This document shows, piece after piece, positions 8,530 through 16,178 of a DNA stretch of 48,192 bases (the stretch's first letter is position 1; each line of letters starts with the position of its first letter). The stretch comes from Lachnospiraceae bacterium (GTDB taxonomy: Bacteria; Bacillota; Clostridia; Lachnospirales; Lachnospiraceae). The position numbers were made by a program, and so were the translations under genes. The stretch is taken from contig JAFWUY010000142.1 of the NCBI GenBank assembly GCA_017524035.1, positions 1-48,192 of the forward strand, read 5' to 3'. The notes below the pieces were generated by a model, which was not told the origin of the DNA, ran no database searches, and was given only the letters and a program-made list of their open reading frames with translations.

Positions 8530-8595
8530 ATGATTGCAAACAGCATATTGAGAGCAAAGAAATATTGTATGAAGACCTCGGTTTACAGTTTTTGA
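8530..8595 (+). CDS. 21-codon leader peptide upstream of rsgA
   Basis: A short ORF begins at ATG 8530, 9-10 bases after a good GCGAGG site (8515-8520), and ends at TGA 8593-8595. The peptide is basic in the middle (LRAKKYCMKT) and ends YSF. Its codons 14-16 contain GAAGACC (8571-8577), exactly complementary to GGTCTTC (8646-8652) in the 3' arm of a downstream intrinsic terminator. That arrangement is what a translation-controlled attenuator would look like. It does not resemble any leader peptide I know. The stimulus and even its translation are unproven. Confidence 0.45.
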   Translation: MIANSILRAKKYCMKTSVYSF

Positions 8596-8623
8596 TCCGT
8601 AAGCAAGTTTTGAAAACGATCTA

Positions 8624-8656
8624 AGGGCCGTGGCAGTTTCGTCACGGTCTTCTTTT
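8624..8656 (+). terminator. Intrinsic terminator / attenuator in the rsgA leader
   Basis: A 9-bp stem (8624-8632 with 8643-8651, G-U pairs included; core GGCCGTG/CACGGTC) closes a 10-base loop and runs into TTCTTTT. It lies between the short leader ORF and rsgA, 67 bases before the rsgA start, so it would stop rsgA transcription unless overcome. The competing pairing is 8571-8577 with 8646-8652. A smaller GCCC-AAA-GGGC hairpin follows at once, and CTCCAT/ATGGAG can pair just before the rsgA ribosome binding site. Confidence 0.55.
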
Positions 8657-8722
8657 GCCCAAAGGGCTTATCATATCCCGGTCTCCATACAATGCGTAAG
8701 CGAATGAAATGGAGAAATCAGG

Positions 8723-9706
8723 ATGAATAGCAGTCAGGAAAAAATCGGAAGGATTTCCGAAGTAAGAAAAAACAGTTTTATCATAAGCAGTGACGGACAT
8801 GAATATCTTGCAACTTTAAGAGGCAGATTCTATACGGAAGATGCCGCGGGCTTTCCCGTAGTCGGGGACTATGTAAAATTTGTGCCCGGAGGTAATGACA
8901 CTGCCGTCATAGAATCCGTGTGTGAAAGGAAGAATATCCTTCAAAGGCCGGACCAGTCCAAGACCGGCGTGATGCAGTACATGGTTGCAAATGTCGACTA
9001 TGTTTTCATAGTCACATCGCTTAATGAAGATTACAGCTACAACCGTATCGCAAGATACGCAAGTGCAGCGATCCAGGGCGGTGCTGTTCCCGTCTCGATA
9101 CTTACCAAGTGCGATCTGTGCAACAACACGGGCAGATATATACGCGAAGTCGAAAGCATATCGGACAAGGTAAGGGTTCATGCGATCTCCGCAATTTACG
9201 GGATCGGACTTGATGAGCTGAAGGAGTATTTTACGCCCGGAACAACGATCTGTCTTATGGGGTCATCCGGTGCGGGCAAGTCGACGCTCATCAATGCGAT
9301 CACCGGCAGGGAGGTAATGAAGACTTCCGAAATAAGGGAATCGGATTCCACGGGAAGACATACCACCACCCACAGACAGCTGATCGATATCGGAAACGGG
9401 GTGTCTGTCATCGATACTCCTGGAATGCGTGAGATCGGAATGGCGAATATGCAGGAAGGGATCGACGATACCTTCTCGGATATCACAGAACTCGAAAGCA
9501 GATGCAGATTCGGTAACTGCAGGCATGATACCGAGCCAGGATGTGCGATAAAGGCTGCGATCGAAAGCGGAGAGCTTTCCGAAGAAAGGTACATGCTCTA
9601 TAAGAATCTCGGTGCGGAAAACACGAGGAACTATGCGCTGAAAAAAGAGATCTCGAAGTGGTCGAAGGAACGTAAGAAATTCAACGACAGGAATAATATA
9701 TACTAA
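8723..9706 (+). CDS. rsgA: Ribosome small-subunit biogenesis GTPase RsgA
   Basis: This 327-residue circularly permuted GTPase releases late assembly factors and matures the 30S subunit in the cytoplasm. In order it shows an N-terminal OB fold (about 8-75), the G4 motif TKCD (near 128), G1 GSSGAGKST (180-188), a switch region with STGRHTTTHRQL, G3 DTPG, and a C-terminal zinc-binding segment CRFGNCRH with PGC. The C-terminus ends in a basic tail (KWSKERKKF). It starts at ATG 8723, after GGAG at 8712-8715. Expression may be controlled by the attenuator-like leader at 8530-8656. Confidence 0.94.
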   Translation: MNSSQEKIGRISEVRKNSFIISSDGHEYLATLRGRFYTEDAAGFPVVGDYVKFVPGGNDTAVIESVCERKNILQRPDQSKTGVMQYMVANVDYVFIVTSLNEDYSYNRIARYASAAIQGGAVPVSILTKCDLCNNTGRYIREVESISDKVRVHAISAIYGIGLDELKEYFTPGTTICLMGSSGAGKSTLINAITGREVMKTSEIRESDSTGRHTTTHRQLIDIGNGVSVIDTPGMREIGMANMQEGIDDTFSDITELESRCRFGNCRHDTEPGCAIKAAIESGELSEERYMLYKNLGAENTRNYALKKEISKWSKERKKFNDRNNIY

Positions 9707-9754
9707 AGCGGTTAAATAAACATGGATGCGTGATGACCGGAAGGAGGCGATGTG

Positions 9755-10516
9755 ATGGAATTCAGAAAGGTATTTGACACCATACCCGAACAGTTCGACA
9801 AGTACAGACCGAGGTACAGCCCGGAGCTTTTTGCGGATCTGATCAAGTATGCGGATATCGGACCCGGGAAGACGGTGCTGGAGCTCGGACCCGGAACAGG
9901 ACAGGCTACGGAACCTATACTGAAGACGGGATGCGATTACAATGCGATCGAGCTCGGAGAAAATTTCTATGCGAAGATGAATGAGAAGTTCGGTTCATAT
10001 GAGAATTTCCACATCGTGAACGATGACTTCATCACGCATGATTTCGGGGATCAAAGATTTGATATGATCTATTCCGCTGCAACGATCCAGTGGATCCCGG
10101 AAAGAGTCGCATTCCCCAAGACATTCGAACTGTTAAAGCCCGGAGGAGTTCTGGCGATGATGCTTCTTCACGGGGATTACAAGACTCCGAACGAAGCGCT
10201 TTATGCCCGGATCCAGGGAGTGTACGATGAGTACTATAAGCCCGAAAAGCAGTACAAGGACATGAAGGAGCCCTTCGATTATCTGCATGCGACGGATTAC
10301 GGTTATGTGGATTTCGAAAGACGCGATTTTCACGGAAGACGTGAGTTTACCGCGGATGAATATGTAATGTACTGCGGAACCCATTCCGATCATATGGTGA
10401 TACCCGAGCCTTACAAGACCAGATTCTTCGAAGGCCTCAGGGAAGCGGTGCTTGAGTTTGGAAATAAAGTCGTGTTTAATGATACATATATCCTTTATCT
10501 GACCAGGAAACCGTAA
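9755..10516 (+). CDS. Class I SAM-dependent methyltransferase
   Basis: This is a 253-residue cytoplasmic methyltransferase. Motif I is VLELGPGTGQAT (about residues 39-50), followed by an acidic residue in YNAIELG, motif II around NFHIVNDDF and motif III IYSAATIQWIPE with LKPGGVLAM. The fold is the UbiE/trans-aconitate-type methyltransferase 11/25 family; the substrate is not predictable. The start is ATG 9755, seven bases after AAGGAGG (9741-9747); an in-frame GTG sits just upstream at 9752. It lies 48 bases after rsgA, so it may share that transcript. Confidence 0.85.
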   Translation: MEFRKVFDTIPEQFDKYRPRYSPELFADLIKYADIGPGKTVLELGPGTGQATEPILKTGCDYNAIELGENFYAKMNEKFGSYENFHIVNDDFITHDFGDQRFDMIYSAATIQWIPERVAFPKTFELLKPGGVLAMMLLHGDYKTPNEALYARIQGVYDEYYKPEKQYKDMKEPFDYLHATDYGYVDFERRDFHGRREFTADEYVMYCGTHSDHMVIPEPYKTRFFEGLREAVLEFGNKVVFNDTYILYLTRKP

Positions 10517-10518
10517 CC

Positions 10519-10581
10519 GGAGGAGGGAATACGGGAAAATTCTGTACAAATTGCGGCAAGCCGGGACCAAAAATGGTATAA
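10519..10581 (+). pseudogene. Possible zinc-ribbon coding remnant
   Basis: In the frame starting at 10519 the DNA reads GGGNTGKFCTNCGKPGPKMV then TAA (10579-10581). FCTNCGKP is the standard start of a bacterial zinc-ribbon domain, normally MKFCTNCG. A good GGAGGAGGG sits just in front, but the codon in the start position is ACG (10531-10533) and the second CxxC pair is missing. It could be the relic of a small zinc-ribbon gene or a frameshifted tail of the methyltransferase. It could also be chance. Its last bases double as the -10 box of the next promoter. Confidence 0.3.
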
Positions 10582-10582
10582 T
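10551..10582 (+). promoter_or_regulatory. Promoter for the lipid-type operon
   Basis: TATAAT at 10577-10582 is preceded by TGG, making an extended -10, and TTGCGG at 10551-10556 can serve as a loosely spaced -35 (20 bases). Transcription would begin near 10589, about 50 bases before the first gene of the operon. Confidence 0.5.
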
Positions 10583-10639
10583 CATAAGGATTGCATTATT
10601 TCCTTATTTTAGTATCAAACGGACCCAAGGTATACCGAC

Positions 10640-11230
10640 ATGCTCAAGACCATCTTAATGATGTATGTAACACTGCTTCCCGCCATATTATCGGGCATCT
10701 TTAACATGATATGGTGCAAGACGGGTGTTCTTAAGCCACTGAAAAAGCCGATGGATTTCGGCAGATGTTTTTCCGACGGGAAGAGGATCTTCGGCGATAA
10801 CAAAACCTGGAAGGGTTTTATCGGTTATCTTGTATTGAATACATTCTTTTCGATCGTCTGGGGCTGTGTGAGCAGCGCAGCCTCGATCGATCATCTGAAT
10901 TTCTTTTATATCAATCACGATAATACATTTATCTATAACGTGCTGATCGGTCTTCTGATCGGATTGGGTTATTCTCTTTTTGAGTTGCCCAACAGTTTCC
11001 TGAAAAGAAGGCTTGATATCACACCCGGAAAAACGACCTCCGGCTTTTGGAAGTGGTTCTTTGTCTTCCTTGACCAGGCGGATTCGGTTTTCGGATGTGC
11101 TCTTGTCGTGTGGATTTTTTACGATCTCGGAATCTTAAGGTATCTGCTCTATGTTCTTGTCGGAGCATTTACGCATATAATCCTGAATGTACTTCTGTAT
11201 CTCGCAAAGCTCAGAAAAAATCCGTTCTGA
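10640..11230 (+). CDS. CDP-archaeol-synthase-like membrane cytidylyltransferase (CarS/DUF46 family)
   Basis: A 196-residue membrane protein with about five hydrophobic segments. It matches the CarS/CdsA-like family that couples CTP to a lipid phosphate to make a CDP-lipid. Signature segments are FGDNKTWKGFIGY (about 51-63), ELPNSFLKRRLDITPGK (near 115-131) and FLDQADSVFG (near 141-150), the latter resembling the D-x-x-D metal site of cytidylyltransferases. The family includes archaeal CDP-archaeol synthase and bacterial members of unclear substrate. It opens an operon that also holds a CDP-alcohol phosphatidyltransferase, which would use its product. I do not see a standard CdsA signature. 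Confidence 0.75.
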   Translation: MLKTILMMYVTLLPAILSGIFNMIWCKTGVLKPLKKPMDFGRCFSDGKRIFGDNKTWKGFIGYLVLNTFFSIVWGCVSSAASIDHLNFFYINHDNTFIYNVLIGLLIGLGYSLFELPNSFLKRRLDITPGKTTSGFWKWFFVFLDQADSVFGCALVVWIFYDLGILRYLLYVLVGAFTHIILNVLLYLAKLRKNPF

Positions 11231-11278
11231 TAAGCATCCGCCGAATCTTATCAGGACCCAAAACGAGAGGAATAATCT

Positions 11279-13780
11279 GTGATAATCACACTTGAAAAAG
11301 AAGAACTCAGAGAAGAAAAGCTCGGAAACAAAGGCAAATTCCTGCTTCAGATGAAGAAGCAAGGCTTCGATGTTCCGGGCGGTTTTATTCTTGACAGCGA
11401 TACTTATGATGAGGTCGTAAGCAAGAACGGACTTGAAGAAAAGATTCGTGAAATGCTTTCGGGTCTTACATCCGCTACCGTCGATGAGGTTTCAGGTAAG
11501 ATCCAAAAGCTTTTCGATGACGTTCTCATCCCTGAAGATATCCTTTCCGAGATAAATGCGTTCGCGAAGGACGAGAGTCTTTATGCGGTAAGAAGCAGCG
11601 GTAATAAGGAAGATCTGGATGAGTATTCCTTTGCGGGACAGTATGAGACATTCTTAAATGTCGCAAAGAGCGATCTTGAGAAAAATATCATAGCCTGCTA
11701 CAGGTCGATGTTCGGAAAGGTAAGTCTTCAGTATATCGCCAACAGGAATATAGATCCTCTTTCCATGAAGATGTCGGTCGTCATCCAGGAAATGGTCGAT
11801 GCCGACAACAGCGGCATCTGCTTTACGATCGATCCCATAAGCGGAAACGATAAGGTGATGCTCATAGAGGTATCACAGGGACTCGGCGAGAACATCGTAA
11901 GCGGCAAGACCAAGCCCGAGCAATATTACTTTGACTGGTTTGACGGAAAGGAAGTTAAGAGAAATCCGGAAAACACTCTTCTTTCCGTAGATGCGGTAAA
12001 GAATTATTCCGAAGTATTCGCACAGATCCAGCAGTTCTTCGGATATCCCTGCGACATCGAATTTGCGATCAAAGATGAAAAGCTCTACATCCTTCAGGCA
12101 AGAAAGATCACAAGCATAAAATATAACGGTATCAGTGACATGTGGTCCACTGCGGATTTCAAGGACGGAGGCGTTTCCGCAACCGTCTGCACTCCGTATA
12201 TGTGGAGCCTGTACGAATACATCTGGGAATTCTCTCTCCGCAATTTTATCGTAAGATCCGAGATCCTTAAGGATGAAGAACTTCCCTCCAAGCTCGGGGA
12301 GATGTTCTACGGACGTCCTTACTGGAATATGTCCGCAGTAAAGAAGGCGATGAGTCAGGTCATCGGATACAAGGAAAGAGAATTCGACAGTGAGTACGGT
12401 ATCGTCGGTAATTACGAGGGTGACGGAGAGGTAACCAGGCTTACCCCTTCAACCGTATCAAAGATGCTCAGGATCATCATCAACCAGAGCAGGATCTTAA
12501 GGAACAGAAAAAAGAATGCACAGCGTTACAAGGATGAGCTTCTTACCCTGTATTTTGATTACAAGGAAAAGTATGACAAGCACGAGATAAAGGATATCGA
12601 GAAGAGCTTCTATAACATCACAAAGAAGACATATCTCCGCAGCGAGACCACATACTTCTGGCAGATATTCATAAACACCATTCACCAGTCTATTTACAAG
12701 GACAGTCTTCTTAAGTATGTATCCGAAAGTGAATATCTGTCTCTTCTCGGAAACATAGACAACATTTCGCACCTTCTTCCTTTCTACGAGATGTGGGATG
12801 CTTCCAGACTTATAAGAAAAGAAAACGAAGCATATCACTACTGGACGGATACTCCCGCGGAAACGATCGCGGCATCGCTCAAAGGTGCAAAGTATCACAT
12901 CCCGGAAGTAAAGATCATCATTGAAAAGTACGGATATCATTCCGACAAGGAGCTGGATATAACATATCCCTGCTATTATGAAGAACCCGAAGTCATGATC
13001 GCGATGGTAAAGGATATGGTCGCTTTAGAGGATTCATACTCTCCTCTCGAGGACAAAGAGAACGGACATAAGATGTATATGGATGTTCTTCGCAAGATCA
13101 GAAAGAAGGTATCCGAAAGAACATTTAACAAGATAAAGAAAAAAGTCAGCGGAATGAGACAGATGCTCTGGTGGAGAGAAGAGTTCAGGGATGTTTCAAC
13201 CAGGTTCTACTACATGCTCAGGGTCTACACCATGGAGTATGCAAAGCATCTGACGGAAAAAGGCATTCTTGAGAATGCGGAGGATGTCTGGTTTCTTAAG
13301 GTCGGGGATCTCTGGGATCACATCGACGGAAAAGCAGGTAAAGAAGTCCTTCGCGAAAAGATCCGGAAGAACAAGTACTACTACAATGCTTACAGAAATT
13401 ACATAAGCGAAAACGAGATAGGAACAGCGATATCCTCGGGAAAGAAGATAGAGGACGGACCGGGCATCAAGGGACTCGGTGCAAATAACGGAACCGTCAC
13501 CGGTATCGCAAGAGTTATTGAAGATTTCACACAGATTGACCGCCTGCAGGAGGGCGATATCCTTGTTACGAAATTTACCGATACCGGATGGACTCCGAAG
13601 TTTGCTATACTTTCCGGAATCGTAACGGAATACGGCGGAATCCTCTGCCACGCAGCAATCGTATCGAGAGAATACGGAATACCTGCGATAGTTGCCTGCA
13701 AGGATGCAATGTCCAAGATCCGTGACGGACAGATCGTTACAATCGACGGAAGCACCGGAACGGTAACAATTAAGGAATGA
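11279..13780 (+). CDS. Rifampicin-phosphotransferase-like dikinase A
   Basis: This is an 833-residue protein with a GTG start after AGAGG. Residues about 10-280 form a pyruvate-phosphate-dikinase-type ATP-grasp domain (GNKGKFLLQMKKQGFDVPGG, YAVRSSGNKEDLDEYSFAGQ, IQEMVDADNSGICFTIDP, ILQARK). Residues about 290-740 are a long variable middle region. The C-terminus is a swivelling phosphohistidine domain with His791 in YGGILCHAAIVSREYG. The PEP/pyruvate barrel of true PEP synthase is absent. The order matches rifampicin phosphotransferase (Rph), in which ATP's beta-phosphate goes through the histidine to an alcohol acceptor. The acceptor here is probably bound by the middle region and is unknown. 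The operon context favours a lipid-pathway metabolite over an antibiotic. Confidence 0.82.
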   Translation: MIITLEKEELREEKLGNKGKFLLQMKKQGFDVPGGFILDSDTYDEVVSKNGLEEKIREMLSGLTSATVDEVSGKIQKLFDDVLIPEDILSEINAFAKDESLYAVRSSGNKEDLDEYSFAGQYETFLNVAKSDLEKNIIACYRSMFGKVSLQYIANRNIDPLSMKMSVVIQEMVDADNSGICFTIDPISGNDKVMLIEVSQGLGENIVSGKTKPEQYYFDWFDGKEVKRNPENTLLSVDAVKNYSEVFAQIQQFFGYPCDIEFAIKDEKLYILQARKITSIKYNGISDMWSTADFKDGGVSATVCTPYMWSLYEYIWEFSLRNFIVRSEILKDEELPSKLGEMFYGRPYWNMSAVKKAMSQVIGYKEREFDSEYGIVGNYEGDGEVTRLTPSTVSKMLRIIINQSRILRNRKKNAQRYKDELLTLYFDYKEKYDKHEIKDIEKSFYNITKKTYLRSETTYFWQIFINTIHQSIYKDSLLKYVSESEYLSLLGNIDNISHLLPFYEMWDASRLIRKENEAYHYWTDTPAETIAASLKGAKYHIPEVKIIIEKYGYHSDKELDITYPCYYEEPEVMIAMVKDMVALEDSYSPLEDKENGHKMYMDVLRKIRKKVSERTFNKIKKKVSGMRQMLWWREEFRDVSTRFYYMLRVYTMEYAKHLTEKGILENAEDVWFLKVGDLWDHIDGKAGKEVLREKIRKNKYYYNAYRNYISENEIGTAISSGKKIEDGPGIKGLGANNGTVTGIARVIEDFTQIDRLQEGDILVTKFTDTGWTPKFAILSGIVTEYGGILCHAAIVSREYGIPAIVACKDAMSKIRDGQIVTIDGSTGTVTIKE

Positions 13781-13793
13781 TCGGAGATTATTT

Positions 13794-14417
13794 ATGAAGA
13801 AGATAGTTGGTTTTTGGAATCCTTCAGTGATACTTACATATCTGGGACTTGAGATCTCGGTACTCGGAATGTTTCTTGCAGCCAGGCAGGTACATTTCAA
13901 TTATGTTTTCGTCTGTTTCATACTTGCGGGAATCTGTGATGTTTTTGACGGAGCCGTGGCAAGGAAAATCAAGAGGACCGAGGAAGAAAAAGCATTCGGA
14001 ATAGAACTTGATTCTCTTGCCGATGTCATAAGCTTTGTTGTATTTCCAATTATCATTTTCTGCAGACTCGGATATTTAAGCATAGCCCACCTTGTCGTTT
14101 ATCTGCTCTTTGCTGTGGCAGGGATAGCAAGACTCGGATATTTCAATGTGACCACCGCAGACGGTGAGGGACCCGTAAAGCATTATCTGGGACTGCCCGT
14201 TACATATACCGCGCTGATCTTCCCGATCTTTTATCCCATCGCGGCGCTTGCGGAAAACATCGTTCCCACATATTATTCGCTTCCCATATGCATGCTGGTA
14301 GTCACATTCCTTGAAGTGCTCAAGGTCAGGGTTGCAAAGCCCAAGGGAATTGCATATGCGATCGTTTCGTTTTTTGCGATCCTGTACATCATCTACTATA
14401 TCGTCAGTGTACATTAG
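13794..14417 (+). CDS. CDP-alcohol phosphatidyltransferase, phosphatidylserine-synthase type
   Basis: A 207-residue integral membrane protein. The CDP-alcohol phosphatidyltransferase motif D-G-x2-A-R-xn-G-x3-D-x3-D is present: Asp52, Gly53, Ala56, Arg57, Gly69, Asp73 and Asp77, with 11 residues between Arg and Gly rather than the commoner 8. It exchanges CMP of a CDP-lipid for an alcohol. A decarboxylase of the PSD family follows 6 bases later, so serine is the likely alcohol. The lipid half is unknown. The order CDP-lipid synthase, serine transferase, decarboxylase matches both bacterial phosphatidylethanolamine and archaeal archaetidylethanolamine pathways. Confidence 0.85.
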   Translation: MKKIVGFWNPSVILTYLGLEISVLGMFLAARQVHFNYVFVCFILAGICDVFDGAVARKIKRTEEEKAFGIELDSLADVISFVVFPIIIFCRLGYLSIAHLVVYLLFAVAGIARLGYFNVTTADGEGPVKHYLGLPVTYTALIFPIFYPIAALAENIVPTYYSLPICMLVVTFLEVLKVRVAKPKGIAYAIVSFFAILYIIYYIVSVH

Positions 14418-14423
14418 TTTCTT

Positions 14424-15284
14424 ATGAAGATTTATGACAGACGTACAACGGAATACGAAGAGATTGCCCAGTACGGTCAGGGTGCCCTGAATTTCCTGTA
14501 CGGAAATTTCTTCGGAAGAGTTCTTCTCAGACTCGCCGTCTCTCCCTGCATTTCCCGTCTGTACGGACGCATCAATTCCGGAAAGCGCAGTGTAAAGAGG
14601 ATCCCCGGTTTTATTTCTTCGTACAACATAAATATGGAAGAGTACGAGGACCGGGAATACAGATCGTTCAATGATTTCTTTGCAAGAAAGCTCCGCCCCG
14701 GAGCAAGGACGATCGACACCGACCGGAAAAGACTCATATCACCCGCGGACTCGAAGCTTCTTGTCTACAATATTGAAGACGATCTTCGCATTGAAGTAAA
14801 AGGAAGGACATATTCGCTTCCGGAGCTTCTTGCCGGAGATGAAGGATTGTCCGGGTATTCGGGCGGTCTCTGTCTTGTTTACCGATTATGTGTCGATGAT
14901 TTCCACAGGTATTGTTTTCCGGATAACGGAAAGCTTGTCTCCCGGAGGATGATCAAAGGAGTATTTCACACCGTCAGTCCGGTGTCGAAGGATGTGAAGG
15001 TATATAAGGAAAATACCCGAGTGGTGAATTACCTGTCCACGGAGAATTTCGGGAAAGTGATACACATCGAAGTCGGAGCGATGCTGATCGGAAAGATCGT
15101 TAATCACGACATCGTGGAGTTTTCCAAGGGTGAGGAAAAGGGATATTTTGAACCCGGCGGATCTACCATAATCGAGATATTCGAAAAAGATTCCGTAAGG
15201 ATCGACAGAGATATTCTTTTGCAGAGTAAGGATCATATCGAAACGAAGGTTAAGTTTGGGGAAGGAGTGGGAACGGCATGCTGA
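14424..15284 (+). CDS. psd: Phosphatidylserine decarboxylase proenzyme
   Basis: A 286-residue pyruvoyl enzyme. The self-cleavage site is in EPGGSTII: cleavage between Gly246 and Ser247 would give a large beta chain and a 40-residue alpha chain bearing the pyruvoyl group. Other family segments are FNDFFARKLRPGAR, SPADSK and VDDFHRYCFPDNG. It converts a phosphatidylserine-like lipid to an ethanolamine lipid at the membrane. Its stop overlaps the next gene's start by 7 bases, which couples their translation. The length and motifs are of the standard type. The actual lipid (diacyl or ether/isoprenoid) is not shown by the sequence. Confidence 0.92.
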   Translation: MKIYDRRTTEYEEIAQYGQGALNFLYGNFFGRVLLRLAVSPCISRLYGRINSGKRSVKRIPGFISSYNINMEEYEDREYRSFNDFFARKLRPGARTIDTDRKRLISPADSKLLVYNIEDDLRIEVKGRTYSLPELLAGDEGLSGYSGGLCLVYRLCVDDFHRYCFPDNGKLVSRRMIKGVFHTVSPVSKDVKVYKENTRVVNYLSTENFGKVIHIEVGAMLIGKIVNHDIVEFSKGEEKGYFEPGGSTIIEIFEKDSVRIDRDILLQSKDHIETKVKFGEGVGTAC

Positions 15285-16177
15285 AAAGACTGCATATCTA
15301 TATGAAGGAACGTTATCCGCTTGTTGCGAGGCTGATACTCGGACTGATAGTGTTTCTTGAGATACATTTCATCATTCTCCTCAACGAGGGAGTTACATCA
15401 TTCGATATCGGCATCCAGGAATTTGTGGGAGCATATACCGTCTTTGCATTTCTTCTCTGGCTCAGGATCGCAGATGACCTGAAGGATTACGAAACCGACA
15501 AGGTTCTTTTTCCGGACAGACCGCTTGCCAGAGGAGCCGTCTATAAGAAGGATATCGTAATACTGTGCTCCATAGTTGAAGCCATAGCCGTTGTTCTCAA
15601 CATCATCTTTATGAACAACATCATCTTTTTCTGCATTCTCTATGCGTACGGATATCTCATGAGCAAGTGGTTCTTCCAGAAAGCGAAGATACAGCCCTCG
15701 CTTCCCCTAGCTCTTGTGACCCACAATCCGGTCCAGATGTTCGTCAATCTGTATATCATTTCCTTTACCGTTATCAAGTACGGACTTCGTCCCTTTACAA
15801 TCACAACGGTAATGACTCTCTGGACTCTCTACTTTCCCGCACTGATCTGGGAAGTATCACGTAAGATCAAAGCACCGAAGGATGAGAATGATTACACGAC
15901 TTATTCAAAGCTCTTCGGATATAAAAAGGCTACACGTTTCGTAATGATACTGACGATCGTCGACATCATCACGAATATCATTCTTGTCTTCAGACTTAAC
16001 AAGATCTCCATTGCGATCCTTGTCATCCTTGTAACATGGATGACCGTGCAGTTCGTAAAATATATGAAGGATCCGAACAAGTTCGTGATCGTTGATAAAG
16101 TCGAAAGATATACTTATCTGCAGGAATCAACGATGCTCCTTACGGTTGTCGTATTCCTGCTTGTAGGAAGAATCTGA
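15278..16177 (+). CDS. UbiA-family prenyltransferase-like membrane protein
   Basis: A 299-residue polytopic protein with about eight to nine hydrophobic segments. The first aspartate-rich prenyl-diphosphate motif is clear: LRIADDLKDYETD (Asp66, Asp67, Asp70, Asp74) followed by FPDRPLARG. The second motif is atypical, with a polar KAPKDENDYTTYSKLFGYK segment (about 205-223) where UbiA proteins have a second aspartate cluster. UbiA enzymes move a prenyl group to a ring or, in archaeal DGGGP synthase, to a glyceryl ether alcohol. Quinone or heme-type roles are less likely in a strict anaerobe inside a phospholipid operon. GAAGGAG precedes the start; the gene overlaps psd by 7 bases. Confidence 0.8.
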   Translation: MLKRLHIYMKERYPLVARLILGLIVFLEIHFIILLNEGVTSFDIGIQEFVGAYTVFAFLLWLRIADDLKDYETDKVLFPDRPLARGAVYKKDIVILCSIVEAIAVVLNIIFMNNIIFFCILYAYGYLMSKWFFQKAKIQPSLPLALVTHNPVQMFVNLYIISFTVIKYGLRPFTITTVMTLWTLYFPALIWEVSRKIKAPKDENDYTTYSKLFGYKKATRFVMILTIVDIITNIILVFRLNKISIAILVILVTWMTVQFVKYMKDPNKFVIVDKVERYTYLQESTMLLTVVVFLLVGRI

Positions 16178-16178
16178 G

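Noticed and set aside
11279..13780. True PEP synthase or pyruvate phosphate dikinase
   Set aside because: The phosphohistidine domain is at the extreme C-terminus and the PEP/pyruvate-binding barrel is missing in both dikinases, so central carbon metabolism is unlikely.
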